A DNA stretch of 43,860 nucleotides from Flavobacteriaceae bacterium (GCA_947451525.1 CANFZM010000022.1:1-43860), one strand, 5' to 3'. Shown: positions 18,331 through 27,300, counted from the stretch's first letter. Translations and numbers: made by a program. The notes: generated by a model from the sequence alone, not told the origin.

Positions 18331-18375
18331 ACTTCCATCTTCCATCTTCTAACTTCCAACTTTTTACTATATTTG
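18331..18375 (+). promoter_or_regulatory. guaB promoter: heptamer array over -33 plus -7 box
   Basis: Heptamers ACTTCCA, TCTTCCA, TCTTCTA, ACTTCCA (18331-18358) run up to the -7 box TATATTTG (18368-18375), 30 bp before the ATG. No conventional -33 box is visible. Confidence 0.6.
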
Positions 18376-18405
18376 CTCGCAATTTAACTACAACTACAAA
18401 TTGCA

Positions 18406-19878
18406 ATGAAAGCACACACTTCTAAAATCGTTGGCGAAGGTCTTACTTACGACGATGTTCTGCTCATCCCAAATTATTCCGAAGTTTTACCACGCGAAGT
18501 TAGTACCCAATCGAAGTTTTCTAGAAACATTACGTTGAACGTTCCTATTGTTTCTGCTGCTATGGATACCGTTACCGAAAGTTCGATGGCAATTGCTATG
18601 GCGCAAGAAGGTGGAATAGGTGTTTTGCATAAAAACATGACTATTGAGCAACAAGCAGCTAAAGTTAGAAAGGTAAAACGTGCTGAAGCCGGAATGATTA
18701 TCGATCCAGTAACATTGCCGTTAACTGCTACTGTTGGCGATGCCAAACAAGCCATGAAAGAATTTGGAATTGGCGGAATTCCTGTGGTAGATGAAAATGG
18801 AATCCTTAAGGGAATTGCAACGAACCGCGATTTACGATTTGAAAAAATAAACTCCCGTTCTATTGTTGAAGTTATGACTTCTAAAAATTTAGTGACTGCT
18901 GCTGTAGGAACTACTTTGCAAGAGGCAGAGGGAATTTTGCAACAAAATAAAATTGAAAAACTTCCAGTAGTAGATGCCGATTATAAATTAGTTGGATTGA
19001 TTACTTTTAGAGATATTACAAAATTGGCTCAGAAACCAAATGCCAATAAAGATAAATTTGGACGTTTGCGTGTTGCTGCTGCTTTAGGAGTTACTGCCGA
19101 TGTTCTAGAAAGAGCAACTGCTTTGGTAAACGCTGGAGTAGATGCCGTAATTATTGATACCGCCCACGGACATACGCAAGGTGTAGTTACAGTTTTAAAA
19201 CAAGTAAAAGAAAAATTTCCAGAATTGGATGTAGTAGTTGGAAACATTGCTACGCCTGAAGCGGCTTTATATTTGGTTGCCAATGGTGCCGATGCTGTAA
19301 AAGTTGGAATTGGCCCAGGATCCATTTGTACTACGAGAGTAGTTGCAGGTGTTGGATTTCCACAATTTTCTGCAGTTTTAGAAGTTGCTGCTGCCTTAAA
19401 AGGGACTGGAGTTCCAGTAATTGCTGATGGTGGAATTCGTTACACAGGAGATATCCCGAAGGCGATTGCTGCTGGAGCCGATTGTGTCATGTTAGGATCA
19501 TTATTAGCCGGAACCAAAGAATCTCCTGGAGAAACTATTATTTTTGAAGGAAGAAAATTCAAGTCCTACCGCGGAATGGGTTCAATTGAAGCCATGGAAG
19601 ATGGATCGAAAGATCGTTATTTTCAAGATGTGGAAGACGATATTAAGAAATTAGTTCCCGAAGGAATTGTTGGTCGTGTTCCTTACAAAGGAGAATTAAA
19701 CGAAAGTATGCAACAATTTGTTGGTGGACTTCGTGCCGGAATGGGATACTGTGGCGCCAAGGACGTTCCAACTCTTCAAGAAACCGGTCGTTTTGTAAGA
19801 ATTACTGCTAGTGGAATTGGTGAAAGTCATCCGCATAATGTTACAATTACGAAAGAAGCACCAAATTATTCGAGATAA
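18406..19878 (+). CDS. guaB: Inosine-5'-monophosphate dehydrogenase
   Basis: NAD-dependent IMP to XMP, the committed step of guanine nucleotide synthesis. 490 aa with the barrel split by two CBS domains (about 95-210: [12 protein letters not shown] and [15 protein letters not shown]). Catalytic loop [15 protein letters not shown] with Cys308; flap motif [17 protein letters not shown] and C-terminal [10 protein letters not shown]. Full length and complete. Convergent with purB, with a long palindrome between them. Confidence 0.97.
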   Translation: MKAHTSKIVGEGLTYDDVLLIPNYSEVLPREVSTQSKFSRNITLNVPIVSAAMDTVTESSMAIAMAQEGGIGVLHKNMTIEQQAAKVRKVKRAEAGMIIDPVTLPLTATVGDAKQAMKEFGIGGIPVVDENGILKGIATNRDLRFEKINSRSIVEVMTSKNLVTAAVGTTLQEAEGILQQNKIEKLPVVDADYKLVGLITFRDITKLAQKPNANKDKFGRLRVAAALGVTADVLERATALVNAGVDAVIIDTAHGHTQGVVTVLKQVKEKFPELDVVVGNIATPEAALYLVANGADAVKVGIGPGSICTTRVVAGVGFPQFSAVLEVAAALKGTGVPVIADGGIRYTGDIPKAIAAGADCVMLGSLLAGTKESPGETIIFEGRKFKSYRGMGSIEAMEDGSKDRYFQDVEDDIKKLVPEGIVGRVPYKGELNESMQQFVGGLRAGMGYCGAKDVPTLQETGRFVRITASGIGESHPHNVTITKEAPNYSR

Positions 19879-19885
19879 ATCTTAT

Positions 19886-19976
19886 TTAACCGCAAAGTAC
19901 ACAAAGTAAAAACGCAAGGTTCGCAAATTAAATCTTTGCGAACCTTGCGTAAAACCTTAGCGTTCTTTGCGGTTAA
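19886..19976. terminator. Long palindrome between guaB and purB, likely bidirectional terminator
   Basis: Inner stem: CGCAAGGTTCGCAAA (19913-19927) pairs perfectly with TTTGCGAACCTTGCG (19935-19949) over a 7-nt loop; outer arms TTAACCGCAAAG (19886) and CTTTGCGGTTAA (19965) also pair. Member of the 'CTTTGCG' repeat family of this window. Confidence 0.8.
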
Positions 19977-19979
19977 ATT

Positions 19980-21323
19980 TTAAATCCCTAAATAATTACT
20001 TGGGCTTATTTGCATCAACTCCACTTTTATTGCATCGGAAACTTTTAGAGTTTGAATAAAATTTTGGATGGCTTCTTTATTGATTACCGTATTGGTTCTA
20101 GTTAAATCTTTCAAGGCTTCATACGGATTTGGATAGCCTTCACGACGTAAAATAGTTTGAATCGCTTCAGCAACAACCGCCCAATTTTTCTCTAAATCTT
20201 CCGCGAATTTTGGTTCGTTTAAAACCAATTTATTCAATCCTTTTAAGGTTGCTTCAAATGCAATTAAGGTATGTCCCATAGGAACTCCTATATTTCTTAA
20301 AACGGTGCTGTCGGTTAAATCGCGTTGCAATCTAGAAAGCGGTAATTTTGCCGAAAGGTGCTCAAAAATAGCATTGGCAATTCCTAAATTACCTTCACTA
20401 TTTTCAAAGTCAATAGGGTTCACTTTATGTGGCATGGCAGAAGAACCAATTTCGCCTGCTTTGATTTTTTGTTTGAAATAATCCATCGAAACATACGTCC
20501 AAATATCGCGATCCAAATCCATTACAATAGTATTGATTCGTTTTAAAGCATCAAAAAAGGCAGCAAAATGGTCGTAATGTTCAATTTGTGTCGTTGGGAA
20601 AGAATGGTGCAAACCTAATGTAGTTTCTACAAAATCAGTTCCGAATTTCTTCCAATCGGTTGCTGGATACGCCACATGGTGGGCATTGTAATTTCCAGTA
20701 GCACCACCAAATTTAGCTGCAAACGGAATGTTAAACAACAAACGCATTTGCTCTTCTAGACGTTCCACAAAAACTAAAATCTCTTTCCCTAATCGAGTAG
20801 GAGAGGCAGGTTGCCCGTGAGTTCTAGCAAGCATCGGAATGTCTTTCCACTCAATGGCTAATTCTTTTAACTTAGCAATAACCGAAATCAATCCGGGTAA
20901 ATATACTTTTTCAAAAGCCTCTTTGGTAGAAAGCGGAATGGCAGTATTATTGATGTCCTGAGAAGTCAATCCGAAGTGAATGAACTCTTTGTATTGGTCT
21001 AAACCTAAGGCTTCAAATTTAGTTTTGATGAAATATTCAACCGCTTTCACATCGTGGTTGGTAGTTTTTTCCGTTTCTTTTATCCAAAGAGCATCTTCGG
21101 TAGAAAAGTTGGTGTAAATTTTACGTAAATCCTCAAAAACAGATTTGTTTGCACCTTTAAGTTGTGGTAAATCGGCTTCGCAAAGCGCAATAAAATATTC
21201 TACTTCTACTAAAACTCTATATTTAATTAGTGCTTCTTCTGAAAAAAAGGTGGATAAGGAAACGGTTTTGCTTCTATATCTTCCGTCAATAGGAGAAATA
21301 GCGTTTAATTCGGTTAGTTGCAT
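19980..21323 (-). CDS. purB: Adenylosuccinate lyase
   Basis: Acts twice in purine synthesis (SAICAR to AICAR; adenylosuccinate to AMP). 447 aa, fumarase/aspartase fold. The N-terminus LNAISPIDGRY and the signature loop SSAMPHKVNPIDFEN are those of the E. coli-type PurB; HGQPASPTRLGKE is the second conserved region. The catalytic Ser is in SSAMPHK. Transcribed from its own promoter on the minus strand. Confidence 0.97.
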   Translation of the reverse strand: MQLTELNAISPIDGRYRSKTVSLSTFFSEEALIKYRVLVEVEYFIALCEADLPQLKGANKSVFEDLRKIYTNFSTEDALWIKETEKTTNHDVKAVEYFIKTKFEALGLDQYKEFIHFGLTSQDINNTAIPLSTKEAFEKVYLPGLISVIAKLKELAIEWKDIPMLARTHGQPASPTRLGKEILVFVERLEEQMRLLFNIPFAAKFGGATGNYNAHHVAYPATDWKKFGTDFVETTLGLHHSFPTTQIEHYDHFAAFFDALKRINTIVMDLDRDIWTYVSMDYFKQKIKAGEIGSSAMPHKVNPIDFENSEGNLGIANAIFEHLSAKLPLSRLQRDLTDSTVLRNIGVPMGHTLIAFEATLKGLNKLVLNEPKFAEDLEKNWAVVAEAIQTILRREGYPNPYEALKDLTRTNTVINKEAIQNFIQTLKVSDAIKVELMQISPSNYLGI

Positions 21324-21348
21324 GTTGTTGTGTTGTTATTTGAAGATG

Positions 21349-21384
21349 CAAAAGTAAGCAATAGTGTTCAGTGTTCAGTACTCC
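21349..21384 (-). promoter_or_regulatory. purB promoter: heptamer array over -33 plus -7 box
   Basis: Minus strand: TACTTTTG (21356-21349), 25 bp before the ATG. Upstream is a short GAACACT/GTGTTCA-type heptamer array (21361-21384) in the -33 position. Confidence 0.55.
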
Positions 21385-21498
21385 GGATTCATTTTTTTGT
21401 CTATTTTATAGGTGGAAAATTTTAAAAATTCAAGTATTTTCCTATTAGTAATAACTAACTCTCCTTCTATTATTTGAAAAAAGAACCTTCAAATTTAC

Positions 21499-21506
21499 TA
21501 TTTTTG
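21499..21506 (+). promoter_or_regulatory. Putative promoter of the SPOUT methyltransferase gene
   Basis: TATTTTTG, 18 bp before the ATG at 21525. This also argues against the TTG start at 21474, which lies upstream of the box. Confidence 0.5.
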
Positions 21507-21524
21507 CCAAAAATAATTCCCAAA

Positions 21525-22187
21525 ATGGTCGATTTAGAATACCTCGCTTTTTTAGAAAATATCCTTACCGATAATCGTAAGGAACGATTCCAACAAGTTT
21601 TGGCAAAAAGAACCAATCATTTTACCATTGCCATGGAAGATATTTTCCAGTTGCACAATACCAGTGCGGTAATGCGGAGTTGTGAGGTTTTCGGTATTCA
21701 ACAATTGAATGTAATTGAAGAACGGTACACTAAATCTATTGATAAAGAAATTGCGATGGGTGCCCAAAAATGGGTAGACGTCAATCGGTTTGATAGTATT
21801 TCGGACTGTATTTCTAATTTGAAAAGTAAAGGCTATCAAATTATTGCCACCACTCCACATGAAAACGATTGTGATTTGGATGATTTTGATATCACAAAAC
21901 CAAGTGCTCTTTTTTTCGGAACCGAAAGGGATGGATTGTCTGCAGAAGTGCTTCAAAATGCCGATGGATTTCTTAAAATTCCCATGGCTGGATTTACCGA
22001 GAGTTTAAATATATCGGTTTCGGCTGCGATTATTATTCAAAGTTTAATGAGTCGTTTGCACAAATCGGACATCCATTGGCAATTATCTGAAAACGAAATC
22101 CTAGAAAAAAGATTGCAATGGGCTAAGAATACCATCAAGGATATTAAACGAATAGAAGCACGGTATAATGCCGAACACAATATCTAA
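21525..22187 (+). CDS. TrmH-like tRNA/rRNA 2'-O-methyltransferase (SPOUT)
   Basis: 220 aa from the ATG at 21525. SpoU-type motifs: NTSAVMRSCEVFGI (motif 1), FFGTERDGLS (motif 2) and IPMAGFTESLNISVSAAI (motif 3), giving the SAM-binding knot. Closest in shape to TrmH (Gm18 of tRNA), with the C-terminal extension of TrmH, but the substrate cannot be fixed from sequence. The GSCFA gene follows after 11 bp and is probably co-transcribed. Confidence 0.85.
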   Translation: MVDLEYLAFLENILTDNRKERFQQVLAKRTNHFTIAMEDIFQLHNTSAVMRSCEVFGIQQLNVIEERYTKSIDKEIAMGAQKWVDVNRFDSISDCISNLKSKGYQIIATTPHENDCDLDDFDITKPSALFFGTERDGLSAEVLQNADGFLKIPMAGFTESLNISVSAAIIIQSLMSRLHKSDIHWQLSENEILEKRLQWAKNTIKDIKRIEARYNAEHNI

Positions 22188-22198
22188 GCAATAGAAAC

Positions 22199-23146
22199 AT
22201 GAATTTCATCACTAAAATTCCAATCGCAAAATCCAATTTTCCGATAGATTATTCTTCTAGAATAGTTTCTTTGGGATCTTGCTTTGCTGAAAACATGGGA
22301 GAAAAATTCGATTTTTTTAAGTTTCAAAATACTACCAATCCCTTCGGAATTATTTTCAATCCGGTTTCTATTGAAAAGATCAACTATAGAGCCATCAATC
22401 TAAATTATTTCACCGAAGACGATCTGTTTTTTCATAACGAATTATGGCATTGTTACGAAGTGCATTCCGATTTAAGTTCCGATAATAAAGAAGTTTGTTT
22501 ATCGAATTTGAACCAAATTCTTAAAGAAACGAACCAGAAATTAACCAGTGCTACTCATATCATTATCACCTACGGAACCTCTTGGGTTTATAAATTAAAA
22601 TCTACAGGAACTATAGTTGCCAATTGCCATAAAGTACCCCAAAATCAATTTGATAAAGAAATTTTATCTGTTGAAGAAATAGAAAAATCCATCCAAAATA
22701 CTTTAGATTTAATTCAAAAAGTAAATCCAAATTGCAACGTGATTTTCACCATTTCACCAGTGCGTCACCTTAAAGACGGCTTTGTAGAAAACCAACGAAG
22801 CAAGGCTCATTTGATAACTGCTTTGCATACTTCCATCTCCCATCTCCCAACTTCCATGTATTTCCCTTCTTTCGAAATTCAAATGGACGAACTTCGCGAT
22901 TATCGATTTTATGCCCAAGATATGTTGCATCCCAACGCAATTGCTATAGATTACATCTGGGAACGCTTTTGCGAAAGCACTATTGCCGTAGAAGCAAATC
23001 CAATTATGCAAGAAGTGGCAAGCATCCAAAAAGGAATGGCCCATCGTCCGTTTCATCCACAGTCGATAAGCCATACTAAATTTCTTCAAACCCTTTCCGA
23101 GAAAGCAGCCCAACTTAAGGCGCAATTTCCATTTATGAATTTCTAA
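22199..23146 (+). CDS. GSCFA domain-containing protein
   Basis: 315 aa, named for the motif at its N-terminus, seen here as SLGSCFAENMGEKF. The fold is SGNH-hydrolase-like; TYGTSWVY and ISPVRHLKDG are further conserved blocks and DMLHPNAIAIDYIW carries the Asp/His pair expected of such hydrolases. Substrate unknown. No signal peptide. Residues about 211-220 (TSISHLPTSM) are encoded by a heptamer array in place of the usual helix before YFPSFEI. Confidence 0.88.
   Translation: MNFITKIPIAKSNFPIDYSSRIVSLGSCFAENMGEKFDFFKFQNTTNPFGIIFNPVSIEKINYRAINLNYFTEDDLFFHNELWHCYEVHSDLSSDNKEVCLSNLNQILKETNQKLTSATHIIITYGTSWVYKLKSTGTIVANCHKVPQNQFDKEILSVEEIEKSIQNTLDLIQKVNPNCNVIFTISPVRHLKDGFVENQRSKAHLITALHTSISHLPTSMYFPSFEIQMDELRDYRFYAQDMLHPNAIAIDYIWERFCESTIAVEANPIMQEVASIQKGMAHRPFHPQSISHTKFLQTLSEKAAQLKAQFPFMNF
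22829..22856 (+). repeat. Heptamer array inside the GSCFA gene
   Basis: ACTTCCA, TCTCCCA, TCTCCCA, ACTTCCA: four units in 7-bp phase within the coding frame. Same words as before guaB. Confidence 0.75.
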
Positions 23147-23156
23147 AAAAGAACGT

Positions 23157-23465
23157 TTACAATTTATTTTCCAAACTACTCCATCCGCCACCATTCATAG
23201 CCTCCACATCATTACTTTTTAAAATAGATGTTGCCTGAGCGCTTCGCATACCGCTGGCGCAACAAGCAATAACTGGTTTATTCCATTTTTTTATTTCCGA
23301 TATTTTGTCAGAAAGTACGTTCAACGGAATATTCTTAGATCCTTTAATATGCCCTCCTTGGTATTCTCCCGGAGTTCTAACATCAACAATTACGGCTCCT
23401 TTAGCCATAAAATCGGCTACATTTTCTTGTTTTCCGCTTAAACCTAACATGCTTAATAATCCCAT
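23157..23465 (-). CDS. Rhodanese-like domain protein
   Basis: 102 aa, single rhodanese domain. DVRTPGEYQGGHIKGSKNIP and the active loop ACCASGMRSAQA (Cys-Cys-Ala-Ser-Gly-Met-Arg) show a potentially active persulfide-carrying sulfurtransferase. Cytoplasmic. Convergent with the GSCFA gene and divergent from the TetR gene; no pathway link visible. Confidence 0.9.
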   Translation of the reverse strand: MGLLSMLGLSGKQENVADFMAKGAVIVDVRTPGEYQGGHIKGSKNIPLNVLSDKISEIKKWNKPVIACCASGMRSAQATSILKSNDVEAMNGGGWSSLENKL

Positions 23466-23599
23466 ATTTTTATTTTTTTATTAGTTATTTCCTGAATTTT
23501 TGTTTCTATAATGTAAACAATAAAAACAATCTGAGGACAAAACTATAGTATTTTGACCTACAATTTTGTAACAAAGGTTACGTAAACCAAAATATTCTT

Positions 23600-23607
23600 T
23601 ATATTTG
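23600..23607 (+). promoter_or_regulatory. Putative tetR promoter
   Basis: TATATTTG, only 7 bp before the ATG, so the transcript would be leaderless or nearly so. GTAAC-AAAG-GTTAC at 23568-23581 is a short dyad just upstream. Confidence 0.5.
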
Positions 23608-23614
23608 AAATCGT

Positions 23615-24184
23615 ATGAAGATTACCGATAGAAAAACCGAAATCATAAATATCTCCGCCAAACTTTTCAAAGAGAAAGGCTATAGCGCCGTGACCATGCG
23701 CGATATAGCCCAGGCTATGGATATTAAAGCCGCAAGTTTGTACAACCACATCAAATCCAAACAGGAAATTCTGGTTTTAATTATTATCGAAATTGCAGAA
23801 GAATTCACCAATATCATGGATGAAGTTTTGATTTCTAATGCATCTGTTATTGCAAAAATAGATAGAATCATTCAATTACATATTGATATTACACTCCGAA
23901 ATCCAGATGCTTTGGCCTGCTTGAATAACGATTGGATGCACCTTACTGATGCCGAATTACACCATTTTATTAAAATGCGAGAAGAGTATGAAGACAATTT
24001 CAAAACCATTGTAAAACAAGGAATTGCCAATAATGAAATAAAAAATTACAACCTAGATGTGATCATTTTTTCCATTCTGTCCACTTTAAGAACCCTCTAT
24101 ATTTGGTACAACCAAACTAATAAGTTAAGTTCCAAAGCGCTAAAAGATAATATGACAAAAGTGCTTTTAAACGGAATAGTTTAA
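23615..24184 (+). CDS. TetR family regulator, probable PaaR-type repressor
   Basis: 189 aa. N-terminal HTH: IINISAKLFKEKGYSAVTMR then DIAQAMDIKAASLYNHIKSK, typical TetR; the rest is a helical ligand-binding domain. It directly precedes the paa cluster in the same direction, and TetR-type PaaR proteins control such clusters elsewhere, releasing DNA when phenylacetyl-CoA binds. The palindrome at 24359-24378 is the likely operator. The name PaaR is inference from context. Confidence 0.82.
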   Translation: MKITDRKTEIINISAKLFKEKGYSAVTMRDIAQAMDIKAASLYNHIKSKQEILVLIIIEIAEEFTNIMDEVLISNASVIAKIDRIIQLHIDITLRNPDALACLNNDWMHLTDAELHHFIKMREEYEDNFKTIVKQGIANNEIKNYNLDVIIFSILSTLRTLYIWYNQTNKLSSKALKDNMTKVLLNGIV

Positions 24185-24230
24185 TAATTCCATGTAAATA
24201 AAATTTTTCTTTGCAAGAAAACCCAAAAAA

Positions 24231-24270
24231 ACTTAATGAACCTTAATTTCTTAATGGTTTAAAAAAAAAC
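24231..24270. repeat. 'CTTAATG...CTTAATGGTTTAAA' repeat
   Basis: Three CTTAAT words spaced 10 and 8 bp, then GGTTTAAAA. Also at 25691-25730, 30786-30821 and, as an inverted pair, 39106-39168. Confidence 0.75.
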
Positions 24271-24318
24271 ATCCTTTTAATTTAAAGTAAATAAATGGTT
24301 AATTAAAAAATTACAACG

Positions 24319-24352
24319 TTTTCGTAACATATCAAAAAATTCAGTAAATTTG
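24319..24352 (+). promoter_or_regulatory. paaE (paa operon) promoter
   Basis: TTTTCG (24319-24324) as a -33-like box, 20-bp spacer, then TAAATTTG (24345-24352). The operator palindrome begins 7 bp downstream, over the likely start of transcription. Confidence 0.6.
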
Positions 24353-24358
24353 CATTGT

Positions 24359-24378
24359 AAACTAACAGTTGTTAGTTT
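24359..24378. promoter_or_regulatory. Operator palindrome for the paa operon
   Basis: AAACTAACA-GT-TGTTAGTTT: 9-bp arms, perfectly complementary, 2-bp centre. Size and form fit a TetR-family site, and the position over the start of transcription fits repression. The CTAAC...GTTAG core resembles known PaaR sites in other phyla. I saw no second copy before the tetR gene. Confidence 0.75.
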
Positions 24379-24395
24379 GATTAAAAATAATTTTT

Positions 24396-25469
24396 ATGTC
24401 CAAATTTCATAGCATACAAGTTGCGGATATTTATAAAGAAACCAAGGATTGTTCGGTTATCACTTTTGATATCCCCGAAAATTTAAAATCCGATTTCTCC
24501 TACAATTCAGGGCAGCACCTTACCTTAAGAACTACTATTAATGGCGAAGAAGTAAGGCGTTCTTATTCTTTATGTTCCAGTCCAACCCAAAATACTTGGC
24601 AAGTTGCCGTTAAAAAAATTGATTCTGGTTTGTTCTCCACTTATGTAAACGACCAATTAAAAAAAGGCGATTTTCTAGAAGTGATGCCGCCAAACGGCAC
24701 TTTTTTTACCGAAGTCAATCCAAGTTTAGCAAAAAACTATATAGCATTTGCCGCAGGAAGTGGTATCACGCCCGTTCTTTCCATCATAAAAAACCATTTG
24801 GCAAGCGAGCCAAACAGCACTTTTCAACTTTTTTATTTAAACCGAACGGTTAAATCCATCATCTTTAAAGAAGAACTAGAGCAACTAAAAAACGTATACT
24901 TCAATCGGTTCGAAATTTTTCATTTCCTAACCAAAGAACACCGCGTTTCCGAATTGTTTAACGGCCGTTTCACCAAAGAAAAATTACAGGTTTTAACCGA
25001 AAAAATAATTAAGATTCCTGCTATAGACGAGTGTTTCATCTGCGGACCCGAAGACATGATCTTCCTTGTTCGCGACGAATTAGCAGCAGCAGGATTGCCA
25101 AAAGACAAGATACATTACGAACTTTTTACCACCGGTTTAACCGAAGCCGATAAGCAACGAATAAACAAAATTGTAGAGAAAAAAGTAGAAGGAACCGAAG
25201 TAACCATAGTCGATGGTGGCAAGGAATTCCACTTCGTTATGGGCGAAGATTTCGACAACATTCTCGATGGCGCGTTGGCCGCAGGAGCCGATCTACCTTT
25301 CGCTTGCAAAGGCGGAGTTTGTAGCACCTGCCGATGTAAAGTCCTTGAAGGAACGGTCGAAATGAAATTAAATTATTCCCTCGAAGAAGAAGAATTAGCC
25401 AAAAATTACGTACTAAGTTGCCAAGCCGTTCCTACCTCCAAAAAAGTGGTAGTCGATTTCGGAGTATAG
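24396..25469 (+). CDS. paaE: Phenylacetyl-CoA epoxidase reductase subunit PaaE
   Basis: 357 aa. Supplies electrons from NADPH through FAD and a 2Fe-2S centre to PaaA. Ferredoxin-reductase part: RRSYSLCSSP (FAD), AAGSGITPVLSI (nucleotide) and CFICGPEDM; C-terminal plant-type ferredoxin CKGGVCSTCRCKV with C304, C309, C312 and a fourth Cys in LSCQAV. It heads the operon here, whereas in E. coli paaE is last of paaABCDE. Confidence 0.95.
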   Translation: MSKFHSIQVADIYKETKDCSVITFDIPENLKSDFSYNSGQHLTLRTTINGEEVRRSYSLCSSPTQNTWQVAVKKIDSGLFSTYVNDQLKKGDFLEVMPPNGTFFTEVNPSLAKNYIAFAAGSGITPVLSIIKNHLASEPNSTFQLFYLNRTVKSIIFKEELEQLKNVYFNRFEIFHFLTKEHRVSELFNGRFTKEKLQVLTEKIIKIPAIDECFICGPEDMIFLVRDELAAAGLPKDKIHYELFTTGLTEADKQRINKIVEKKVEGTEVTIVDGGKEFHFVMGEDFDNILDGALAAGADLPFACKGGVCSTCRCKVLEGTVEMKLNYSLEEEELAKNYVLSCQAVPTSKKVVVDFGV

Positions 25470-25519
25470 ATTTAGTTTGATAATGAGCGAATGTTTTAGG
25501 TATTTTAGTAAACCATTTT

Positions 25520-25591
25520 CCCGCTTTCCGTTGCAATCTTTTCTTTTTTTAAAGAAAAAAAAGAAAAGGATTTCCACTGCAATCGGGGCTA
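25520..25591. repeat. Long hairpin element, copy B (divergent)
   Basis: Arms GCTTTCCGTTGCAATC and GATTTCCACTGCAATCGGGG flank CTTTTCTTTTTTT paired with its complement. The terminal words match copies A and C (GCTTTCC..., GGGCTA). Confidence 0.7.
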
Positions 25592-25851
25592 AAAAGTAAG
25601 CATAAAGCAAGAAAATAAAAGTAGAAACAACAATAAAAACCCTTTGCGACTTCCCGCCTTTGCGAGCAAAAAGAAAGTAAGAAGGTAAAAAACTTAATGA
25701 ATCTTAATACCTTAATGGTTTAAAAAAAAAATAATTTTAACTGTAATCAAAGAAAAAAGTAAATAAAATTATTTCATATAAATTGTCTCATTTTTAAATA
25801 TTCAAGCCAAGAACTTGAAACATTAAACTTGAAACCTGAAACAAAAAAGAT
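25592..25851. other. Gene-free spacer between paaE and paaA, packed with repeats
   Basis: After hairpin copy B it holds a 'CTTTGCG'-type word (about 25648-25676), a 'CTTAATG...GGTTTAAA' repeat (25691-25730) and a heptamer array ACTTGAA, ACATTAA, ACTTGAA, ACCTGAA, ACAAAAA (25813-25847) ending 5 bp before the paaA ATG. No gene seen in the 382-bp gap. No clear second promoter. Confidence 0.75.
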
Positions 25852-26808
25852 ATGTCAGAAAAAGAAGTAAAAAATTTAGAAGCAATCTTCGACGCACGAA
25901 TAGCCCGCGACGAAAAAATTGAACCAAAAGAATGGATGCCCGAAAAATACCGAATGACACACATTCGCCAAATTTCGCAACACGCCCATTCTGAAATTGT
26001 TGGAATGCTTCCCGAAGCCAATTGGATAACTCGTGCACCTTCCCTAAGAAGAAAAGTAGCCCTGTTAGCCAAAATCCAAGACGAAGGCGGTCACGGTTTG
26101 TATTTATATAGTGCCGCAGAAACCCTCGGAATTTCAAGAGAAGAACTTTACGACCAACTACATTCTGGAAAAGCAAAATATTCCAGTATTTTCAACTATC
26201 CAACTTTAACTTGGGCCGATATGGGATCGGTAGGATGGTTAGTAGATGGAGCAGCCATTATCAATCAAGTAGCACTTATGGGAACCTCTTATGGTCCCTA
26301 TGCGCGTGCTATGGTTCGTATCTGTAAAGAAGAAAGTTTTCACCAACGTCAAGGATACGAAATACTTCTATCCCTTTGCAATGGAACACCAGAGCAAAAA
26401 GCGATGGCACAAGATTCCTTAAACCGATGGTGGTGGCCCTCATTAATGATGTTCGGACCAATTGATGCCGAATCTCCAAATACAGAGCAATCCGTAAAAT
26501 GGAAATTAAAAAGAAAAACCAACGACGAACTTCGCCAACAATTTATCGATCAAACCGTTCCACAAGCTAATATTTTAGGCTTAACCATTCCGGATTCAAA
26601 ACTAAAATGGAATGAAACTACCAAACATTACGATTGGGGCGATATCGATTGGAACGAATTCTGGCAAGTAGTAAAAGGACATGGTCCATGCAACAAACAA
26701 CGCCTTGAGGCCAGAAAATCTGCCTGGGATGAAGGTGCTTGGGTTCGTGATGCAGCCATGGCTTACGCCGAAAAACAAACAAATAAAGAATTGAAACAAG
26801 CAATATAA
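25852..26808 (+). CDS. paaA: Phenylacetyl-CoA epoxidase catalytic subunit PaaA
   Basis: 318 aa, ferritin-like di-iron oxygenase that epoxidises the aromatic ring of phenylacetyl-CoA as part of PaaABCE. Iron-binding helices: [20 protein letters not shown] (E..H) and [20 protein letters not shown] (E..H). [20 protein letters not shown] is the conserved N-terminal block. Length close to the E. coli enzyme (309 aa). Confidence 0.97.
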   Translation: MSEKEVKNLEAIFDARIARDEKIEPKEWMPEKYRMTHIRQISQHAHSEIVGMLPEANWITRAPSLRRKVALLAKIQDEGGHGLYLYSAAETLGISREELYDQLHSGKAKYSSIFNYPTLTWADMGSVGWLVDGAAIINQVALMGTSYGPYARAMVRICKEESFHQRQGYEILLSLCNGTPEQKAMAQDSLNRWWWPSLMMFGPIDAESPNTEQSVKWKLKRKTNDELRQQFIDQTVPQANILGLTIPDSKLKWNETTKHYDWGDIDWNEFWQVVKGHGPCNKQRLEARKSAWDEGAWVRDAAMAYAEKQTNKELKQAI

Positions 26809-26812
26809 CAGA

Positions 26813-26882
26813 GTGCTCGGTGTTCAGTATTCAGACAGCAGTTTTAAACTGAACACTGAACACTGAACACTGAACACTAAAA
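26813..26882. repeat. Heptamer array with inverted arms before paaB
   Basis: Ten units in unbroken 7-bp phase: GTGCTCG, GTGTTCA, GTATTCA, GACAGCA, GTTTTAA, then ACTGAAC four times and ACTAAAA. Left GTGTTCA and right ACTGAAC units are complementary, so the array folds back; the phase holds through the centre. Confidence 0.85.
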
Positions 26883-26892
26883 AATAAGCACT

Positions 26893-27174
26893 ATGAAAAA
26901 CTGGCCACTTTGGGAAGTATTTATTAGAAGTAAAAACGGATTAGAACACCGCCACTGCGGAAGTTTACATGCTAGCGATGCCAACATGGCACTTGAAAAC
27001 GCTCGTGATGTGTACACTCGCAGAATGGAAGGCGTAAGCATTTGGGTGGTTCCATCAGCTCAAATTACAGCATCCAATCCAGAGAATAACGGAGAAACTT
27101 TCGAACCAGCAATGGATAAAGCCTACCGTCATCCAACATTCTACGAACTTCCAGACGAATTAAAACACATGTAA
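26893..27174 (+). CDS. paaB: Phenylacetyl-CoA epoxidase subunit PaaB
   Basis: 93-aa small subunit that bridges PaaA-PaaC dimers. Starts MKNWPLWEVFIRSKNGLEHR, then HCGSLHASDANMALENARDV and GVSIWVVPS, the conserved family core. Essential for activity in characterised complexes. Confidence 0.95.
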   Translation: MKNWPLWEVFIRSKNGLEHRHCGSLHASDANMALENARDVYTRRMEGVSIWVVPSAQITASNPENNGETFEPAMDKAYRHPTFYELPDELKHM

Positions 27175-27183
27175 ACCGCTTCA

Positions 27184-27225
27184 CATTCCCCTCCTTTGGA
27201 GGGGTGCCCGAAGGGCGGGGTGGTT
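27184..27225. repeat. Double-hairpin GC-rich repeat, copy 1
   Basis: CCCCTCC-TT-GGAGGGG followed by GCCC-GAA-GGGC and GGGGTGGTT. A near-identical copy is at 28070-28110 after paaC, with TT/CC changes in the first loop; a related word lies in frame in the E1 gene. Confidence 0.85.
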
Positions 27226-27267
27226 AATAAACTAAATGGTTAATTAGTGAAATTTATAGGTCACGTT

Positions 27268-27300
27268 GAATTTGTGCAAATTTGTGCAATTCGTGTCAAA
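27268..27300. repeat. 'CGTGCAATTCGTG' interspersed repeat before paaC
   Basis: TTTGTGCAAATTTGTGCAAT then TCGTGTC, the same words as 5739-5866 and 15683-15737, ending 11 bp before the paaC ATG. Confidence 0.7.

Noticed and set aside
26813..26882. CRISPR or minisatellite phase-variation tract in paa genes
   Set aside because: Units of 7 bp are far too short for CRISPR; the array is in a spacer, so unit changes would not switch a frame.
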